Of a DNA stretch of 64,000 nucleotides, positions 48,128 through 58,264 are shown in pieces (positions within the stretch are counted from its first letter, which is position 1; each line of letters starts with the position of its first letter). The notes beneath the pieces are model-generated. The model worked only from the letters and a program-made list of their open reading frames with translations. It ran no database searches and was not told the DNA's origin. A program made the position numbers and the translations under genes. The DNA comes from Alcanivorax borkumensis SK2. Its GTDB lineage: Bacteria; Pseudomonadota; Gammaproteobacteria; Pseudomonadales; Alcanivoracaceae. The DNA is taken from the NCBI RefSeq assembly GCF_000009365.1, contig NC_008260.1, forward strand, positions 841,501 through 905,500. The letters are read 5' to 3'.

Positions 48128-48928
48128 TCAGCGTTTCAATATGAATTCTAGAACTAGTTGGCTGCCGAAGAAGGCGACTAGCAACATGGCAAAACCGCTA
48201 AGAGTGAAGCGAATGGCTGTGTGCCCTCGCCAGCCGCGTAGATGACGACCGCCAAGTAGAATAGCGAACACTACCCAGGATATGAGCGTCAGCACTGTTT
48301 TATGCATCAGATGCTGAGCAAATAAATTATCTACGTAAAGGAAGCCGCTGAGTATGGCGATGGTGAGTAGGATTTCGCCCAGCCAAATGGCTTCAAATAA
48401 CATGGATTCCATGACCTGGATGGGCGGGAATACGCGCATTACCCCCCGGATGTGGCCATTTTTAAGCTGCCGATCCTGCACCCAAAGCAGAATCGACTGG
48501 CACGCGGCTAAGGCCAGTATTGCGTAAGCAATAATGGAAAGCAGCACGTGGGCGCCAAGCCCGTGGGTTAGTGGGTGAGCGGTATAGCCCGTGTTTACCC
48601 ATAGCATGGCGGGAATGGTAGCCGCCGCAAACGGGTAGACGAGAGCGGATATCCACTCGAAAGGACGATACAGGCTAGACGTAAGCACCACGGCGGCACC
48701 CGTCACGGCTGTGGCGGAGGCAATGGGGAACAACCCTAGCTGCAGCCCTTCGTCGGTGATCATCACCTGCCAAAGACTGGCTCCATGGGCAATCACGGCC
48801 AATGTGCCGGGGATCAGGATGCTGGCCCGGGATGGCACGGTCTTGCCGCGAAATTGTCGATACAGGATCAGGCAGGCGGTGAGATACAAAATAAACGCCG
48901 CGAAGCCGGTGATCACGGAAAAGTTCAT
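48128..48928 (-). CDS. ypjD: Cytochrome c assembly-like inner membrane protein YpjD
   Basis: The 266-residue protein has eight predicted membrane segments and the CcsA/CcmC-type core HGLGAHVLLSIIAYAILALAACQSILL. His residues (HGL, HVLL, and HLMHK towards the end) could bind haem. YpjD proteins are always divergent from ffh in gammaproteobacteria, as here. The biochemical role is not established to my knowledge. Confidence 0.9.
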   Translation of the reverse strand: MNFSVITGFAAFILYLTACLILYRQFRGKTVPSRASILIPGTLAVIAHGASLWQVMITDEGLQLGLFPIASATAVTGAAVVLTSSLYRPFEWISALVYPFAAATIPAMLWVNTGYTAHPLTHGLGAHVLLSIIAYAILALAACQSILLWVQDRQLKNGHIRGVMRVFPPIQVMESMLFEAIWLGEILLTIAILSGFLYVDNLFAQHLMHKTVLTLISWVVFAILLGGRHLRGWRGHTAIRFTLSGFAMLLVAFFGSQLVLEFILKR

Positions 48929-49157
48929 AAGCCGTTGTTATCCGAAGTAGGCGCCCGGGTATAAAATTCCGGGCCAAGCCCGCTGAAGTCTGGCATAGGC
49001 GCCAGTTGTCTATCAACAATCATTCTCATTTTGTGTTCGGATGAGTGTGTTACGGTCGTGCCCCATGACGTTGATGCCCAAGGAGGGCTATAATTGCGCC
49101 CCTGTCACTGCGGCAGGCATGCCTGGCCGCAGACATGGTGCATTTGGAGGTAGACCC

Positions 49158-50579
49158 ATGTTCGAGAATCTCACCGATCGGTTGGGATCGTCGCTTAAAA
49201 GCCTGGCAGGTCAGGGTTCCCTGACCGAAGACAATATCCGCGACACCCTGCGCGAAGTGCGCAAGGCACTGCTGGAGGCCGACGTGGCCTTGCCGGTGGT
49301 GAAAGAGTTTGTCGAGCAGGTAAAAGAAAAAGCCTTGGGGCAGGAGGTGTTGCAGAGCCTGAACCCTGGCCAAGCGTTCGTAAAGATCGTCAACGACGAG
49401 CTTGTCCATACCATGGGCGACGCCAATGATGGTCTGGATTTGGCTACTAAGCCTCCAGCCATTATTTTGATGGCGGGTTTGCAGGGGGCAGGTAAAACCA
49501 CGTCCGTAGCCAAGCTTGCGCGCTTCCTGCAAGAGCGGGAGAAGAAGAAGGTCATGGTGGTGTCTGCGGATATTTACCGCCCGGCGGCTATTGAGCAGCT
49601 GAAAACCTTGGCTGGTGAGGTGGAGACTCACTTCTTCCCGTCTTCCAGCGATCAGGATCCGGTGGATATTGCCAATGCGGCGCTGGATGAAGCCCGTCGT
49701 CGCTATATGGACGTGCTGATCGTTGATACCGCTGGTCGTCTCCATGTCGATGAAGACATGATGAGCGAAATTAAGCGTCTACACGGCGCTATTAGCCCGG
49801 TGGAAACCCTGTTCGTGGTCGATGCCATGACGGGTCAAGATGCGGCGAATACCGCCCAGGCTTTCAATGAGGCTTTGCCTCTCACCGGTGTGATCCTTAC
49901 CAAGGCCGATGGTGACTCCCGCGGTGGTGCTGCGCTGTCCGTACGCCAGCTTACTGGTAAGCCCATCAAGTTTATCGGCATGGGTGAGAAAACCGATGCC
50001 TTGGAGCCGTTTCACCCGGATCGTATTGCCAGCCGGATCCTCGGCATGGGCGATGTGTTGTCCTTGGTGGAAGAAGCCGAGCGCAAGCTGGACAAAAAGA
50101 AAGCCGAAAAAATCGCCAAGAAGTTCAAGAAAGGCAAGGCGATGGACTTCGAGGATCTGAAGGACCAGTTCCAACAGATGCGTAATATGGGCGGTATGGC
50201 CGGCCTGCTCGACAAGCTGCCGGGCATGGGCGGGATGATGGAAGCAGCCCAAGATCCGGCAGCCATGAAGCAAATGAAGCACATGGAAGCGTTGATCGAT
50301 TCCATGACGCCGAAAGAGCGTCGCAACCCGGAATTGCTCAAAGGGTCACGTAAGAAACGCATTGTCGCCGGTGCCGGCCTGGAAATTCAGGACCTGAATC
50401 GTCTCATCAAGCAGCAAAAAATGATGGCCAAGATGATGAAGAAGATGCGTACCAAGGGTGGCATGAAGAACATGATGCGGGGTATGGAAGGTATGATGGG
50501 AGGGGGAGGCCAAGGCGGCCCCGGTGGCGGCATGCCGCCAGGGGGCATGGGTGGCCCAGGTGGCATGCCGCCGATGTAG
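49158..50579 (+). CDS. ffh: Signal recognition particle protein Ffh
   Basis: The 473-residue GTPase targets nascent membrane proteins with 4.5S RNA and FtsY. The N domain starts FENLTDRLGSSLKSLAGQG. The G domain has MAGLQGAGKTTSVAKLA (about 105), DTAGRLHVDEDMM (about 190) and TKADGDSRGGAALS (about 248). The C-terminal M domain is Met-rich and ends in a Gly/Met/Pro tail. The ATG at 49158 follows TTTGGAGG; an in-frame start 39 codons earlier is rejected. Confidence 0.97.
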   Translation: MFENLTDRLGSSLKSLAGQGSLTEDNIRDTLREVRKALLEADVALPVVKEFVEQVKEKALGQEVLQSLNPGQAFVKIVNDELVHTMGDANDGLDLATKPPAIILMAGLQGAGKTTSVAKLARFLQEREKKKVMVVSADIYRPAAIEQLKTLAGEVETHFFPSSSDQDPVDIANAALDEARRRYMDVLIVDTAGRLHVDEDMMSEIKRLHGAISPVETLFVVDAMTGQDAANTAQAFNEALPLTGVILTKADGDSRGGAALSVRQLTGKPIKFIGMGEKTDALEPFHPDRIASRILGMGDVLSLVEEAERKLDKKKAEKIAKKFKKGKAMDFEDLKDQFQQMRNMGGMAGLLDKLPGMGGMMEAAQDPAAMKQMKHMEALIDSMTPKERRNPELLKGSRKKRIVAGAGLEIQDLNRLIKQQKMMAKMMKKMRTKGGMKNMMRGMEGMMGGGGQGGPGGGMPPGGMGGPGGMPPM

Positions 50580-50607
50580 GAACAGCGTCAAGGCGCAAGC
50601 TGTAGAG

Positions 50608-50648
50608 CGCGGGCAGAGCGGGCGGCAAGGTCTACCCCTCTGCCCGCG
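50608..50648. repeat. Inverted repeat after ffh
   Basis: CGCGGGCAGAG (50608-50618) pairs perfectly with CTCTGCCCGCG (50638-50648) around a 19-nt loop. Only GTTGCGTTT follows, so any termination would not be by a classic U-tract. Confidence 0.65.
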
Positions 50649-50808
50649 TTGCGTTTGGGGTGCGAGGTAGTCTAAACGCTATGCAGCACGGTCTCTCCTG
50701 TTAAGCCCGGCAATGCTTGATTGCCCTGCGGTACAGGTTCTCGCTACGAGAGGCCTGCACTCAAAAAGGTGTTTTCGCAAGCGCATGAAAATGCACGGAG
50801 TGTGGTGC

Positions 50809-50837
50809 TTGTTGCCTGCTTCGACTCCCTGTATAAT
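50809..50837 (+). promoter_or_regulatory. Promoter of the rpsP operon
   Basis: TTGTTG (50809-50814) and a perfect TATAAT (50832-50837) are spaced 17 bp, about 120 bp before rpsP. A GC-rich discriminator (TCGCGCCC) follows, as expected for growth-controlled ribosomal operons. Confidence 0.8.
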
Positions 50838-50957
50838 TCGCGCCCTTCGCGGCCTCTGCGTGTTTCTCACGGGTGGCTTTCAAGCGGATACGATGGTCGG
50901 AGCGTCTTGTTGATGGTTCGGCCGGGAAACCGGATTGATAAATAAGGTAAGTAAACC

Positions 50958-51206
50958 ATGGTAGTTATTCGTCTCGCTCGCGGCGGTTCCAAGAAGCGCC
51001 CGTTCTATAGCATCGTTGTTGCAGATAGCCGTTACGCACGTGATGGTCGTTTTATCGAGCAACTGGGTTTCTACAACCCCATCGCCCGTGGCGGTGAAAT
51101 CCCTCTCAAGCTGAACTTAGAAAGCCTGGATGCCTGGGTTGCTAAGGGTGCACAGCTGTCTGACCGTGTTAAGACCCTTGCCAAACAGGCCCGTAAGGCA
51201 GCCTGA
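50958..51206 (+). CDS. rpsP: 30S ribosomal protein S16
   Basis: The 82-residue protein starts [41 protein letters not shown], the standard bS16 sequence that binds 16S rRNA in the 5' domain. It heads the conserved operon rpsP-rimM-trmD-rplS. Its last base is shared with the rimM start (TGATGG). Confidence 0.98.
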   Translation: MVVIRLARGGSKKRPFYSIVVADSRYARDGRFIEQLGFYNPIARGGEIPLKLNLESLDAWVAKGAQLSDRVKTLAKQARKAA

Positions 51207-51796
51207 TGGCAGAGCGAGGACAATCCTCTTCGGCTGAAGGGGGCGCGTCCTCCCAGCTGGTGGTAGTCGGCCGCATCCTTGGGGTGCACGGCGTCAAGGG
51301 GTGGGTAAAGGTGTATTCCTATACCGACCCCATGGTCAACCTCCAGCAGTACCAGCCCTGGCACCTGAAACAGGGCGCCCTGAACTCAGGCGGTTCTAGC
51401 GCTGCTGGAACATGGAAACCGGTGAAAGTGACCGGCTTTCGGCCTCAAGGGAAAGGGTTGATCGCGCAACTGGAAGGCGTATCCGACCGGGAAGCTGCGG
51501 CGGCCTTGGTGGGGCAGGATATCGGCGTACCTGCCGATTTGCTGCCGCAATCAGGCCAGGGTGAGTATTATTGGCGCGACTTGATTGGCCTACGGGTAAA
51601 ACATGTGAATGGCATGGACCTGGGCAGCGTGACGCGCATGGTGGAAACCGGTGCCAATGACGTGGTCGTGGTGCGTGGGGACCGCAATAGCCTGGATCGG
51701 CGTGAGCGTCTGATTCCTTGGCTTCCGGAGGACGTGATCACTGCGATTAGCCTAGAAGACGGCGAAATGACGGTGGATTGGGATCCGGACTTTTAA
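51206..51796 (+). CDS. rimM: Ribosome maturation factor RimM
   Basis: The 196-residue protein has the N-terminal beta-barrel (LVVVGRILGVHGVKGWVKVYSYTD, residues about 17-40) and the PRC barrel (YYWRDLIGLRVKHVNGMDLGSV, about 112-135). RimM helps assemble the 3' head of 16S rRNA with S19. The first 15 residues are a Ser/Gly-rich extension. It is one base away from trmD. Confidence 0.96.
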   Translation: MAERGQSSSAEGGASSQLVVVGRILGVHGVKGWVKVYSYTDPMVNLQQYQPWHLKQGALNSGGSSAAGTWKPVKVTGFRPQGKGLIAQLEGVSDREAAAALVGQDIGVPADLLPQSGQGEYYWRDLIGLRVKHVNGMDLGSVTRMVETGANDVVVVRGDRNSLDRRERLIPWLPEDVITAISLEDGEMTVDWDPDF

Positions 51797-52594
51797 ATGA
51801 TGACGACGAAGCCTACGTTTGCCGTCACTCTGGTAACGTTGTTTCCGGAGATGGCACAAGCGATTACTGGCTTTGGCGTTACTCGGCGGGCTGTCGATAA
51901 TGGTCAGCTGCAGGTGGAAACGGTGAACCCTCGGGACTTCACCGAAGACCGCCACCGTACCGTGGATGATCGCCCTTTTGGGGGCGGCCCTGGCATGGTG
52001 ATGAAAGTGGAGCCGCTGGCGAAAGCCTTACAGGCTGCACGCGTCGCCAACCCGGCAGCCAAAGTGATTTACCTGTCCCCTCAGGGGCAGCCGTTAACCC
52101 AGGCCAAGGCCACGGCGTTAGCGGAACAGCCTGGCCTAATATTGCTGGCCGGGCGCTATGAAGGCGTAGACGAGCGTTTGCTCGATGCCGAGGTGGATGA
52201 GCAAATTTCCATCGGCGACTACGTACTCAGCGGTGGTGAATTGCCAGCGCTGGTGCTGATCGATGCGGTTAGCCGATTGATACCCGGAGTGTTGGGTCAC
52301 CAAGACTCCGCCGAGCAGGACTCTTTTTCGGGTGAATTCGAAAACTTGCTCGATTGCCCGCACTACACCCGCCCGGAGGTGTATGGCGAGCAGGCAGTGC
52401 CACCGGTACTGCTCAGCGGCAATCATGAACTGATTCGCCGCTGGCGCCTTAAGCAGGCGTTGGGACGGACCTGGCAACAGCGTCCAGACCTGCTGGAGGC
52501 CCGCCGGGCGCGGGGCTTGAGCAAAGAAGAGCAACAGCTGCTGGACGAATACATCGCCGAGCAGCCGTCGCATACAGCAAAAACTACTGATTAG
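51797..52594 (+). CDS. trmD: tRNA (guanine-N1-)-methyltransferase
   Basis: The 265-residue SPOUT enzyme makes m1G37 in tRNAs. The deep-knot SAM site shows [13 protein letters not shown] (about 117) and [22 protein letters not shown] (about 136-157). The catalytic Asp region is [19 protein letters not shown]. Two ATGs in a row exist at the start. It is 11 nt before rplS. Confidence 0.97.
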   Translation: MMTTKPTFAVTLVTLFPEMAQAITGFGVTRRAVDNGQLQVETVNPRDFTEDRHRTVDDRPFGGGPGMVMKVEPLAKALQAARVANPAAKVIYLSPQGQPLTQAKATALAEQPGLILLAGRYEGVDERLLDAEVDEQISIGDYVLSGGELPALVLIDAVSRLIPGVLGHQDSAEQDSFSGEFENLLDCPHYTRPEVYGEQAVPPVLLSGNHELIRRWRLKQALGRTWQQRPDLLEARRARGLSKEEQQLLDEYIAEQPSHTAKTTD

Positions 52595-52604
52595 GAGCAC
52601 TGCC

Positions 52605-52961
52605 ATGAGTGGCAAGAACCTTATTATCCAGGGCATCGAAGAAGCCCAGCTGAAGTCCGAACTTCCGGAATTCAGTGCCGGTGACACTGTTACCGTGCAA
52701 GTGAAAGTAAAGGAAGGTACCCGCGAGCGTCTGCAGGCGTTCCAGGGTGTGGTTATCGCTCGTCGTAACCGTGGGCTGAACTCTGCTTTCACTGTGCGTA
52801 AAATCTCCCACGGTGTCGGTGTTGAGCGTGTATTCCAGCTGCATAGCCCGCTGATCGATTCCATCGAAGTGAATCGTCGTGGTGATGTTAGCCGCGCTAA
52901 GCTTTACTACCTGCGTGATCGCTCAGGCAAGTCTGCACGGATCAAAGAAAAAATCCGGTAG
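52605..52961 (+). CDS. rplS: 50S ribosomal protein L19
   Basis: The 118-residue bL19 protein includes [35 protein letters not shown] and ends [13 protein letters not shown]. It lies at the 30S-50S interface. AGGAG precedes the ATG. It closes the operon ahead of a strong terminator. Confidence 0.98.
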   Translation: MSGKNLIIQGIEEAQLKSELPEFSAGDTVTVQVKVKEGTRERLQAFQGVVIARRNRGLNSAFTVRKISHGVGVERVFQLHSPLIDSIEVNRRGDVSRAKLYYLRDRSGKSARIKEKIR

Positions 52962-53306
52962 ATTGCGGATTCCTTCTACCGCGAGTGAATGTTGGTTTAG
53001 CCTTTGCTGTAGGGCATGCGAAATCAACCTCTGGCCCGGTAGATTGCTCCAACAAAAAAGCCGCTTCCCGTAAAGGAAGCGGCTTTTTTGGGTCCGCTCT
53101 GCGGCTTAAATATCCGCAAAGAGCGACAACTCCAAGCCACAAAGCTGCAACGCAGGAGCCGCTTTGCAGTTGCATTAAACGCGGTGCCTGGGTTTCGGTG
53201 AGCGTTGATTCTACAAGGGACTCTGCCTCATTTTGATTACAGCGCGAACCCCCTGCTTTTTGTGCTAAGCAGGAGCTTGGATCCTCGTGCGGCTTGCAGC
53301 TGTTTG
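52962..53306. other. 345-bp region without gene
   Basis: After rplS the region holds the terminator at 53054-53089 and no supported gene. A frame near 52985-53236 reads through the terminator stem and is not protein-like. Confidence 0.5.
53054..53089 (+). terminator. Intrinsic terminator of the rpsP operon
   Basis: AAAAAAGCCGCTTCC and GGAAGCGGCTTTTTT form a 15-bp perfect stem with a CGTAAA loop. Runs on both sides make it usable in both directions. Confidence 0.92.
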
Positions 53307-53561
53307 CTAAAACTTTTTCATCTGCCGGTACAGAGCCAGCAGTACCAATGCACCGATAATGGCGGTGACAAAGCTGCCTAGGCTGAACCCGCTGACCGAA
53401 CCGCCTAGGCCAGTGATGGAGCCTAGCCAGCCACCGACCACAGCACCCGCGATACCGATTAGGGTGGTGACAATGAAGCCGCCCGGATCCTTTCCAGGCA
53501 TAATCCATTTAGCAATGATACCGGCGATAAGACCGAATACGATCCAAGATAAAATTCCCAC
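53307..53561 (-). CDS. GlsB/YeaQ/YmgE-family membrane protein
   Basis: The 84-residue protein reads GILSWIVFGLIAGIIAKWIMPGKDPGGFIVTTLIGIAGAVVGGWLG, the transglycosylase-associated protein (Transgly_assoc) signature with three hydrophobic segments. Family members are stress-induced, with unproven roles at the envelope. The start is GTG behind AAGGAGAG. It diverges from xerD. Confidence 0.9.
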   Translation of the reverse strand: MGILSWIVFGLIAGIIAKWIMPGKDPGGFIVTTLIGIAGAVVGGWLGSITGLGGSVSGFSLGSFVTAIIGALVLLALYRQMKKF

Positions 53562-53746
53562 GATTGCTCTCCTTGGTAACGGTTTCTAATCAATGTTGCT
53601 CGTCTCCATTGTTGCCTTTAATGGCAGGGTTTGTCGTTAACATGGCCGGGTGTGGGGGTAATATTTAGTAAAACCGCCCACGGATATCCATGGTAATGCC
53701 CGCGTAACACGTTGTTTTCTCTTTTTGCATAAGGCTTGATGGCGTC

Positions 53747-54685
53747 ATGGTAACGGCAATCGATGGACAGCTCACCGAGGACCACCGCCGGCTGATTGAT
53801 AGCTGGCTGGATCAGCAGTGGCTGGAAAAAGGACTGAGTGAGCATAGTTTGTCTAATTATCGTCGCGACCTCAGCCAGTTGGCTTGCTGGTTGCAAGGGC
53901 AGCGGGTAGCCCTGCTCGGTTGCGAGCGTTATCAACTGCTGGAGTTTTTGGCCTACCGGCACCAGCAGGGCCTCAGTGCCCGCTCAGTGGCTCGTCAGTT
54001 GTCTGCGGTGAAAAGCTTTTACCGTTGGCTTAAGCGCGAAGGGCGTATTAGTGAAGATCCTGCCCTGCTGATTGAGCGTCCCAAACTGGGGCGGCCGTTA
54101 CCGAAAACGCTGAGCGAAGCGGATGTGGAGGCGCTGTTGGCGGCGCCGGACCTGTCCACCCCCTTAGGGTTGCGCGACCGGGCCATGCTGGAGGTGTTGT
54201 ACGCCACCGGCTTACGGGTCACTGAATTGGTGACGTTGACGCAAAGTCAGGTAAACCCCCGCCAAGGCGTGATTCGTGTGATAGGCAAGGGCGACAAGGA
54301 ACGCTTGGTGCCGTTGGGCGAAGAGGCACTGCACTGGCTGGAGCGTTATCTGCGTGAAGGACGGGCGTTGCTGATGGGGGGGGCTGCAACGCCTGGCAAC
54401 CAGGAGCTACTGTTTCCCAGCCGCCGTGGCACCTGCATGACCCGACAGACATTCTGGCATCGAATCAAGCAGCTAGCAGTGGTCGCAGGGGTGCAAAAAA
54501 AGCTCTCTCCCCATACACTGCGGCATGCTTTTGCCACTCACTTGTTGAATCACGGTGCAGATTTGCGGGTGGTGCAATTGTTGTTGGGCCATTCGGATCT
54601 CTCGACCACGCAAATTTATACCCATGTGGCGCAGCAGCGGTTACAAGACGTATACCAGAAACATCACCCTCGATCGGGAACTTGA
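53747..54685 (+). CDS. xerD: Tyrosine recombinase XerD
   Basis: The 312-residue recombinase resolves chromosome dimers at dif with XerC. The N-terminal SAM-like domain (LIDSWLDQQWLEKGLSEHSLSNYRRDL) is followed by the catalytic domain. The first Arg is in YATGLRVTELVTL (about 155), HxxR in SPHTLRHAFATHLLNHG (about 255-260), His in LLGHSDLSTTQ and the nucleophile Tyr in IYTHVAQQRL (about 290). The order xerD-dsbC is that of Pseudomonas. Confidence 0.95.
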   Translation: MVTAIDGQLTEDHRRLIDSWLDQQWLEKGLSEHSLSNYRRDLSQLACWLQGQRVALLGCERYQLLEFLAYRHQQGLSARSVARQLSAVKSFYRWLKREGRISEDPALLIERPKLGRPLPKTLSEADVEALLAAPDLSTPLGLRDRAMLEVLYATGLRVTELVTLTQSQVNPRQGVIRVIGKGDKERLVPLGEEALHWLERYLREGRALLMGGAATPGNQELLFPSRRGTCMTRQTFWHRIKQLAVVAGVQKKLSPHTLRHAFATHLLNHGADLRVVQLLLGHSDLSTTQIYTHVAQQRLQDVYQKHHPRSGT

Positions 54686-54730
54686 GCCTGTTGGCGGGTT
54701 CTTACGGTTAAGAGAAGGAGTAACGACACA

Positions 54731-55474
54731 ATGAAAAAAGGTTTGCTGTTTGTATTATTGGGGCTGATGACCGCCTGTGGGGCCAGTTCTGAAGGTAATA
54801 AAGGGAACGCCGAAATCGATGGTGATCAAGCCAAAGCGGCGTTCGAGAACGCTTTTGACGGGGTTGAAGTCAGTGATGTGCGCGCTGCCCCCATGGCGGG
54901 CATGCTTGAGCTTGAAGTGAACGGTGGTGAAACCGTTTATATGAGTGAGAATGGCCGCTTTGTGATGGTCGGTAAGTTGCTGGAGCTAAAAGACGGGGAG
55001 GTGATCAACCCGGCCGAGCAGCGACTAGAAAAAGTTCGCGCCGACGGCATCAAGACGTTAAACAAGGACGACATGATCTCTTACGTGGCGCCTGAAGAGA
55101 CAGCAGAAGTGTATGTGTTCACTGATATTACCTGCGGATATTGCCGTAAATTGCACCGCCATATTGAGGAATACATGGACTCGGGCGTGACTGTCCATTA
55201 CCTGGCCTTCCCTCGTGGTGGCCCTACCACCAAGGCAGCAGCGGCCATGCGCCATATCTGGTGCGCAGAAGATCGCCTTCAAGCACTGACCGATGCCAAG
55301 CTCAACGAAAAGGTTAGCGATGCCGAGCTGGGTGAGTGTGCCAAGCCAGTGGATGAGCAATACCCATTGGGCTTGAAATTTGGGGTGCGTGGTACACCGG
55401 CAATCTATACCTCTGAGGGCAAGCAACTGGGGGGGTATTTACCACCGAAAGATTTGCTCAAGCGACTGAACTGA
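54731..55474 (+). CDS. dsbC: Thiol:disulfide interchange protein DsbC, predicted lipoprotein
   Basis: The 247-residue protein has an N-terminal dimerisation domain and a thioredoxin-like domain with the active site CGYC in FTDITCGYCRKLHRH (about 136-139). The cis-Pro region is GVRGTPAIY. It isomerises wrong disulfides in the periplasm. The signal ends LMTACGAS, a good lipobox, so this DsbC may be membrane-anchored rather than soluble. A further Cys pair (IWCAEDR...GEC) matches the structural disulfide of DsbC. Confidence 0.92.
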   Translation: MKKGLLFVLLGLMTACGASSEGNKGNAEIDGDQAKAAFENAFDGVEVSDVRAAPMAGMLELEVNGGETVYMSENGRFVMVGKLLELKDGEVINPAEQRLEKVRADGIKTLNKDDMISYVAPEETAEVYVFTDITCGYCRKLHRHIEEYMDSGVTVHYLAFPRGGPTTKAAAAMRHIWCAEDRLQALTDAKLNEKVSDAELGECAKPVDEQYPLGLKFGVRGTPAIYTSEGKQLGGYLPPKDLLKRLN

Positions 55475-55595
55475 TCAGTCTGAACCCCCCGTATTACGGC
55501 GGTTTGCTGCTGTAAACACAGGGCGGATACATTGACGGCGCCGAGCTGCGCCGTTAATGTGTCCGCCTTCTTTTATTCCCACCCAAGGTGTTGTC

Positions 55596-56786
55596 GTGGA
55601 AACTGATTTCCAGCGAATCCGTCGTTTGCCTCCCTATGTCTTCAACATTGTTGGAGAGATGAAGGCAGCCGCGCGAGCACGGGGTGAGGATATTATCGAT
55701 TTCAGCATGGGTAACCCGGATCAGCCCACACCGAAGCACATTGTCGATAAGCTCACAGAGACCGCCCAACGAGGAGATACCCACCGTTATTCGCAGTCAC
55801 GTGGTATTCCTCGCTTACGCAAGGCGATGACAGATTGGTATCAGCGCCGATATGAGGTGGATCTGGATCCGGAATCCGAAGCTATTGTTACCATCGGCTC
55901 CAAAGAGGGGTTGGCGCACTTGGCGCTGGCTACGATGGGCCCAGGCGATACGGTATTGGTGCCGAACCCTAGCTACCCGATCCATCCCTACGGCTTTGTG
56001 ATTTCCAACGCGGATATCCGCCATGTCCCTATGGTTAAGGGCGTGGATTTCTTTGTCGAGTTGGAGCGGGCGATCAAGGAATCTTGGCCCAAGCCGAAAA
56101 TGTTGGTGCTCAATTTTCCTGGCAATCCCACCGCGCAGTGCGTGGAGCTGGAATTCTTCGAGAAAGTGGTCGCTATCGCCCGTGAGCATCAGATTTGGGT
56201 GGTGCACGATATCGCCTATGCAGATATCGTGTTCGATGGCTACAAAGCACCGTCCATTCTTCAGGTAGAGGGAGCCAAGGATGTGGCGGTGGAGTTCTTT
56301 TCCCTATCCAAAAGTTACAACATGCCTGGTTGGCGGGTGGGTTTCTGTTGCGGCAACAAAGACTTGATCCATGCCCTAGCCCGGATCAAATCGTACATGG
56401 ACTACGGTACTTTTACGCCGATCCAGGTGGCGGCTATCGCGGCCCTCGAAGGGGACCAGAGTTGTGTTGCGGAAATCTGCGAGATGTACCGTCAACGGCG
56501 GGATGTATTGGTAGAAGGCTTGGGCGACATTGGTTGGCCGGTTGAAAAACCCCGCGCCACCATGTTTGTTTGGGCGGAAATTCCGGAACCCTATCGGGCC
56601 ATGGGCTCGCTGGAGTTTTCCAAGAAACTGCTTATCGAAGCCGGTGTAGCAGTGTCGCCAGGCGTGGGTTTTGGTGATTATGGCGATGATCATGTGCGCT
56701 TTGCACTGATTGAAAACGAACAACGTACCCGGCAGGCCATGCGCGGCATCAAAAAGATGTTCCGTCAGGATGGGTTGCTGGACTAA
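55596..56786 (+). CDS. alaC: Alanine-forming aminotransferase (AlaC-like)
   Basis: The 396-residue class I PLP aminotransferase shows [36 protein letters not shown] at the start and the PLP Lys in [20 protein letters not shown] (about 242). AlaC makes alanine from pyruvate with glutamate. I chose GTG 55596 ([13 protein letters not shown]) after AAGG; the frame is open further upstream without similarity. It lies between dsbC and hom in the amino-acid block. Confidence 0.93.
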   Translation: METDFQRIRRLPPYVFNIVGEMKAAARARGEDIIDFSMGNPDQPTPKHIVDKLTETAQRGDTHRYSQSRGIPRLRKAMTDWYQRRYEVDLDPESEAIVTIGSKEGLAHLALATMGPGDTVLVPNPSYPIHPYGFVISNADIRHVPMVKGVDFFVELERAIKESWPKPKMLVLNFPGNPTAQCVELEFFEKVVAIAREHQIWVVHDIAYADIVFDGYKAPSILQVEGAKDVAVEFFSLSKSYNMPGWRVGFCCGNKDLIHALARIKSYMDYGTFTPIQVAAIAALEGDQSCVAEICEMYRQRRDVLVEGLGDIGWPVEKPRATMFVWAEIPEPYRAMGSLEFSKKLLIEAGVAVSPGVGFGDYGDDHVRFALIENEQRTRQAMRGIKKMFRQDGLLD

Positions 56787-56828
56787 CAGGATGCGCCTCG
56801 GCGCCCCTGAATAAAGAGAGGAAATGTC

Positions 56829-58130
56829 GTGAAATCGGTGAAAGTGGGTATTGCTGGTCTGGGTACGGTTGGTTCAGGCACCGTGAATGTGTTGAAGCGT
56901 AACGCGCGGGATATTGCTCGACGCGTCGGATGTCCGATTGAAATTACCCATATCGGTGCGCGCCGCGACAATGCGGCCTGTGATACCAGTGATATTCGCC
57001 TTTCTCGCGATATTTTTGCTGTGGCGACAGATCCAGATATCGACATTTTGGTAGAACTTATTGGCGGCATTGATACTGCCCGTGAGTTGGTACTTACCGC
57101 CATTAGAAATGGCAAGCACGTTGTCACTGCCAACAAGGCGCTGATTGCCGAACACGGTAACGAAATTTTCCAGGCGGCTCAGGATAATGGCGTGGATGTG
57201 GCGTTCGAAGCCTCTGTGGCTGGCGGGATTCCCATTCTCAAATCCCTGGGCGAAGGTCTGGCCGCGAACCACGTGAACTGGCTGGCGGGGATCATTAATG
57301 GCACCGGCAACTTTATCCTTACCGAGATGGAAGAGGGCGGCCGCGCTTTTGATGACGTGCTAGCCGAAGCGCAGCAATTGGGCTATGCGGAAGCGGACCC
57401 TACCTTCGATGTGGAAGGCATTGACGCGGCCCACAAGCTAACCATTCTGGCTTCTATTGCCTTTGGTATCCCGCTGCAATACTCCAAGGTCTACACCGAA
57501 GGCATCAGCCGGATCACCATTGAAGATGTGGCCAGCGCCGCGCACTTTGGCTACCGCATTAAGCACTTGGGGATTGCCAAGGACACCGGTAACGGGATTG
57601 AGCTGCGTGTGCACCCAACCCTAATTCCCAAGGAAACCATGCTGTCTGCAGTGAATGGCGTAATGAACGCGATCATGATCGACGGTGACGCCGTCGGGCC
57701 GACACTGTTCTACGGTGCTGGTGCGGGTGCCGAGCCCACCGCGTCTGCGGTGGTGGCGGACATCATCGAACTGGGCCGTGCGCTGACCGTAGACTATGAC
57801 GAGCGGGTACCTTACCTAGGCTTCCATACAGACCAGATGTCTGATGAGCCGATTCTCACCATCGACGATGTGTCCTGTAGCTTCTATCTACGTTTGCACG
57901 TGCAAGATAAGACCGGTGTATTGGCTGACGTAACGCGCATTCTCAGCGACAATAATGTCAGCATTGATGCCCTGGTGCAGCGTGACGTGGATCAGGGTTT
58001 GGTGCCCATTGTCATGATGACCCACGTGGTCCGCGAAGGAGACATGAGTGCCGCCCTCGCCAAGATCGGTGCCCTTGAGTCGGTGAATAGCGATATAATG
58101 CGGATTCGAGTAGAAATGCTGGACGCTTGA
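56829..58130 (+). CDS. hom: Homoserine dehydrogenase
   Basis: The 433-residue enzyme reduces aspartate semialdehyde to homoserine. The nucleotide-binding start is VGIAGLGTVGSGTVNVL. The signature AEAQQLGYAEADPTFDVEGIDAAHKL (about 180-205) carries catalytic Asp/Lys residues. A C-terminal ACT domain (VQDKTGVLADVTRILSDNNVS) offers threonine feedback control. AGAGAGG precedes the GTG at 56829. It is transcribed with thrC. Confidence 0.97.
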   Translation: MKSVKVGIAGLGTVGSGTVNVLKRNARDIARRVGCPIEITHIGARRDNAACDTSDIRLSRDIFAVATDPDIDILVELIGGIDTARELVLTAIRNGKHVVTANKALIAEHGNEIFQAAQDNGVDVAFEASVAGGIPILKSLGEGLAANHVNWLAGIINGTGNFILTEMEEGGRAFDDVLAEAQQLGYAEADPTFDVEGIDAAHKLTILASIAFGIPLQYSKVYTEGISRITIEDVASAAHFGYRIKHLGIAKDTGNGIELRVHPTLIPKETMLSAVNGVMNAIMIDGDAVGPTLFYGAGAGAEPTASAVVADIIELGRALTVDYDERVPYLGFHTDQMSDEPILTIDDVSCSFYLRLHVQDKTGVLADVTRILSDNNVSIDALVQRDVDQGLVPIVMMTHVVREGDMSAALAKIGALESVNSDIMRIRVEMLDA

Positions 58131-58264
58131 TTTCCGATGTTGGACGCTGCGGTTTAAGCGTTCGGCCTCACGCATCTAGCGTATGTCGTGTCGCTCAATA
58201 TGACCACATTCAAGAACCGTAGAGCCTAGATTAGAGGCTTTACACTAGAAACAGAGACCTAACC

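Larger units (their letters stand above)
50580..50957. promoter_or_regulatory. ffh-rpsP intergenic region
   Basis: The 378-bp gap contains an 11-bp perfect inverted repeat at 50608-50648, just after ffh. The rpsP promoter at 50809-50837 follows, with a leader of about 115 nt holding a GCCGGGAAACCGG hairpin before the ribosome-binding site. Confidence 0.6.

Noticed and set aside
48711..48950. 79-codon forward frame over ypjD
   Set aside because: Antisense to an intact membrane-protein gene with no supporting signals.
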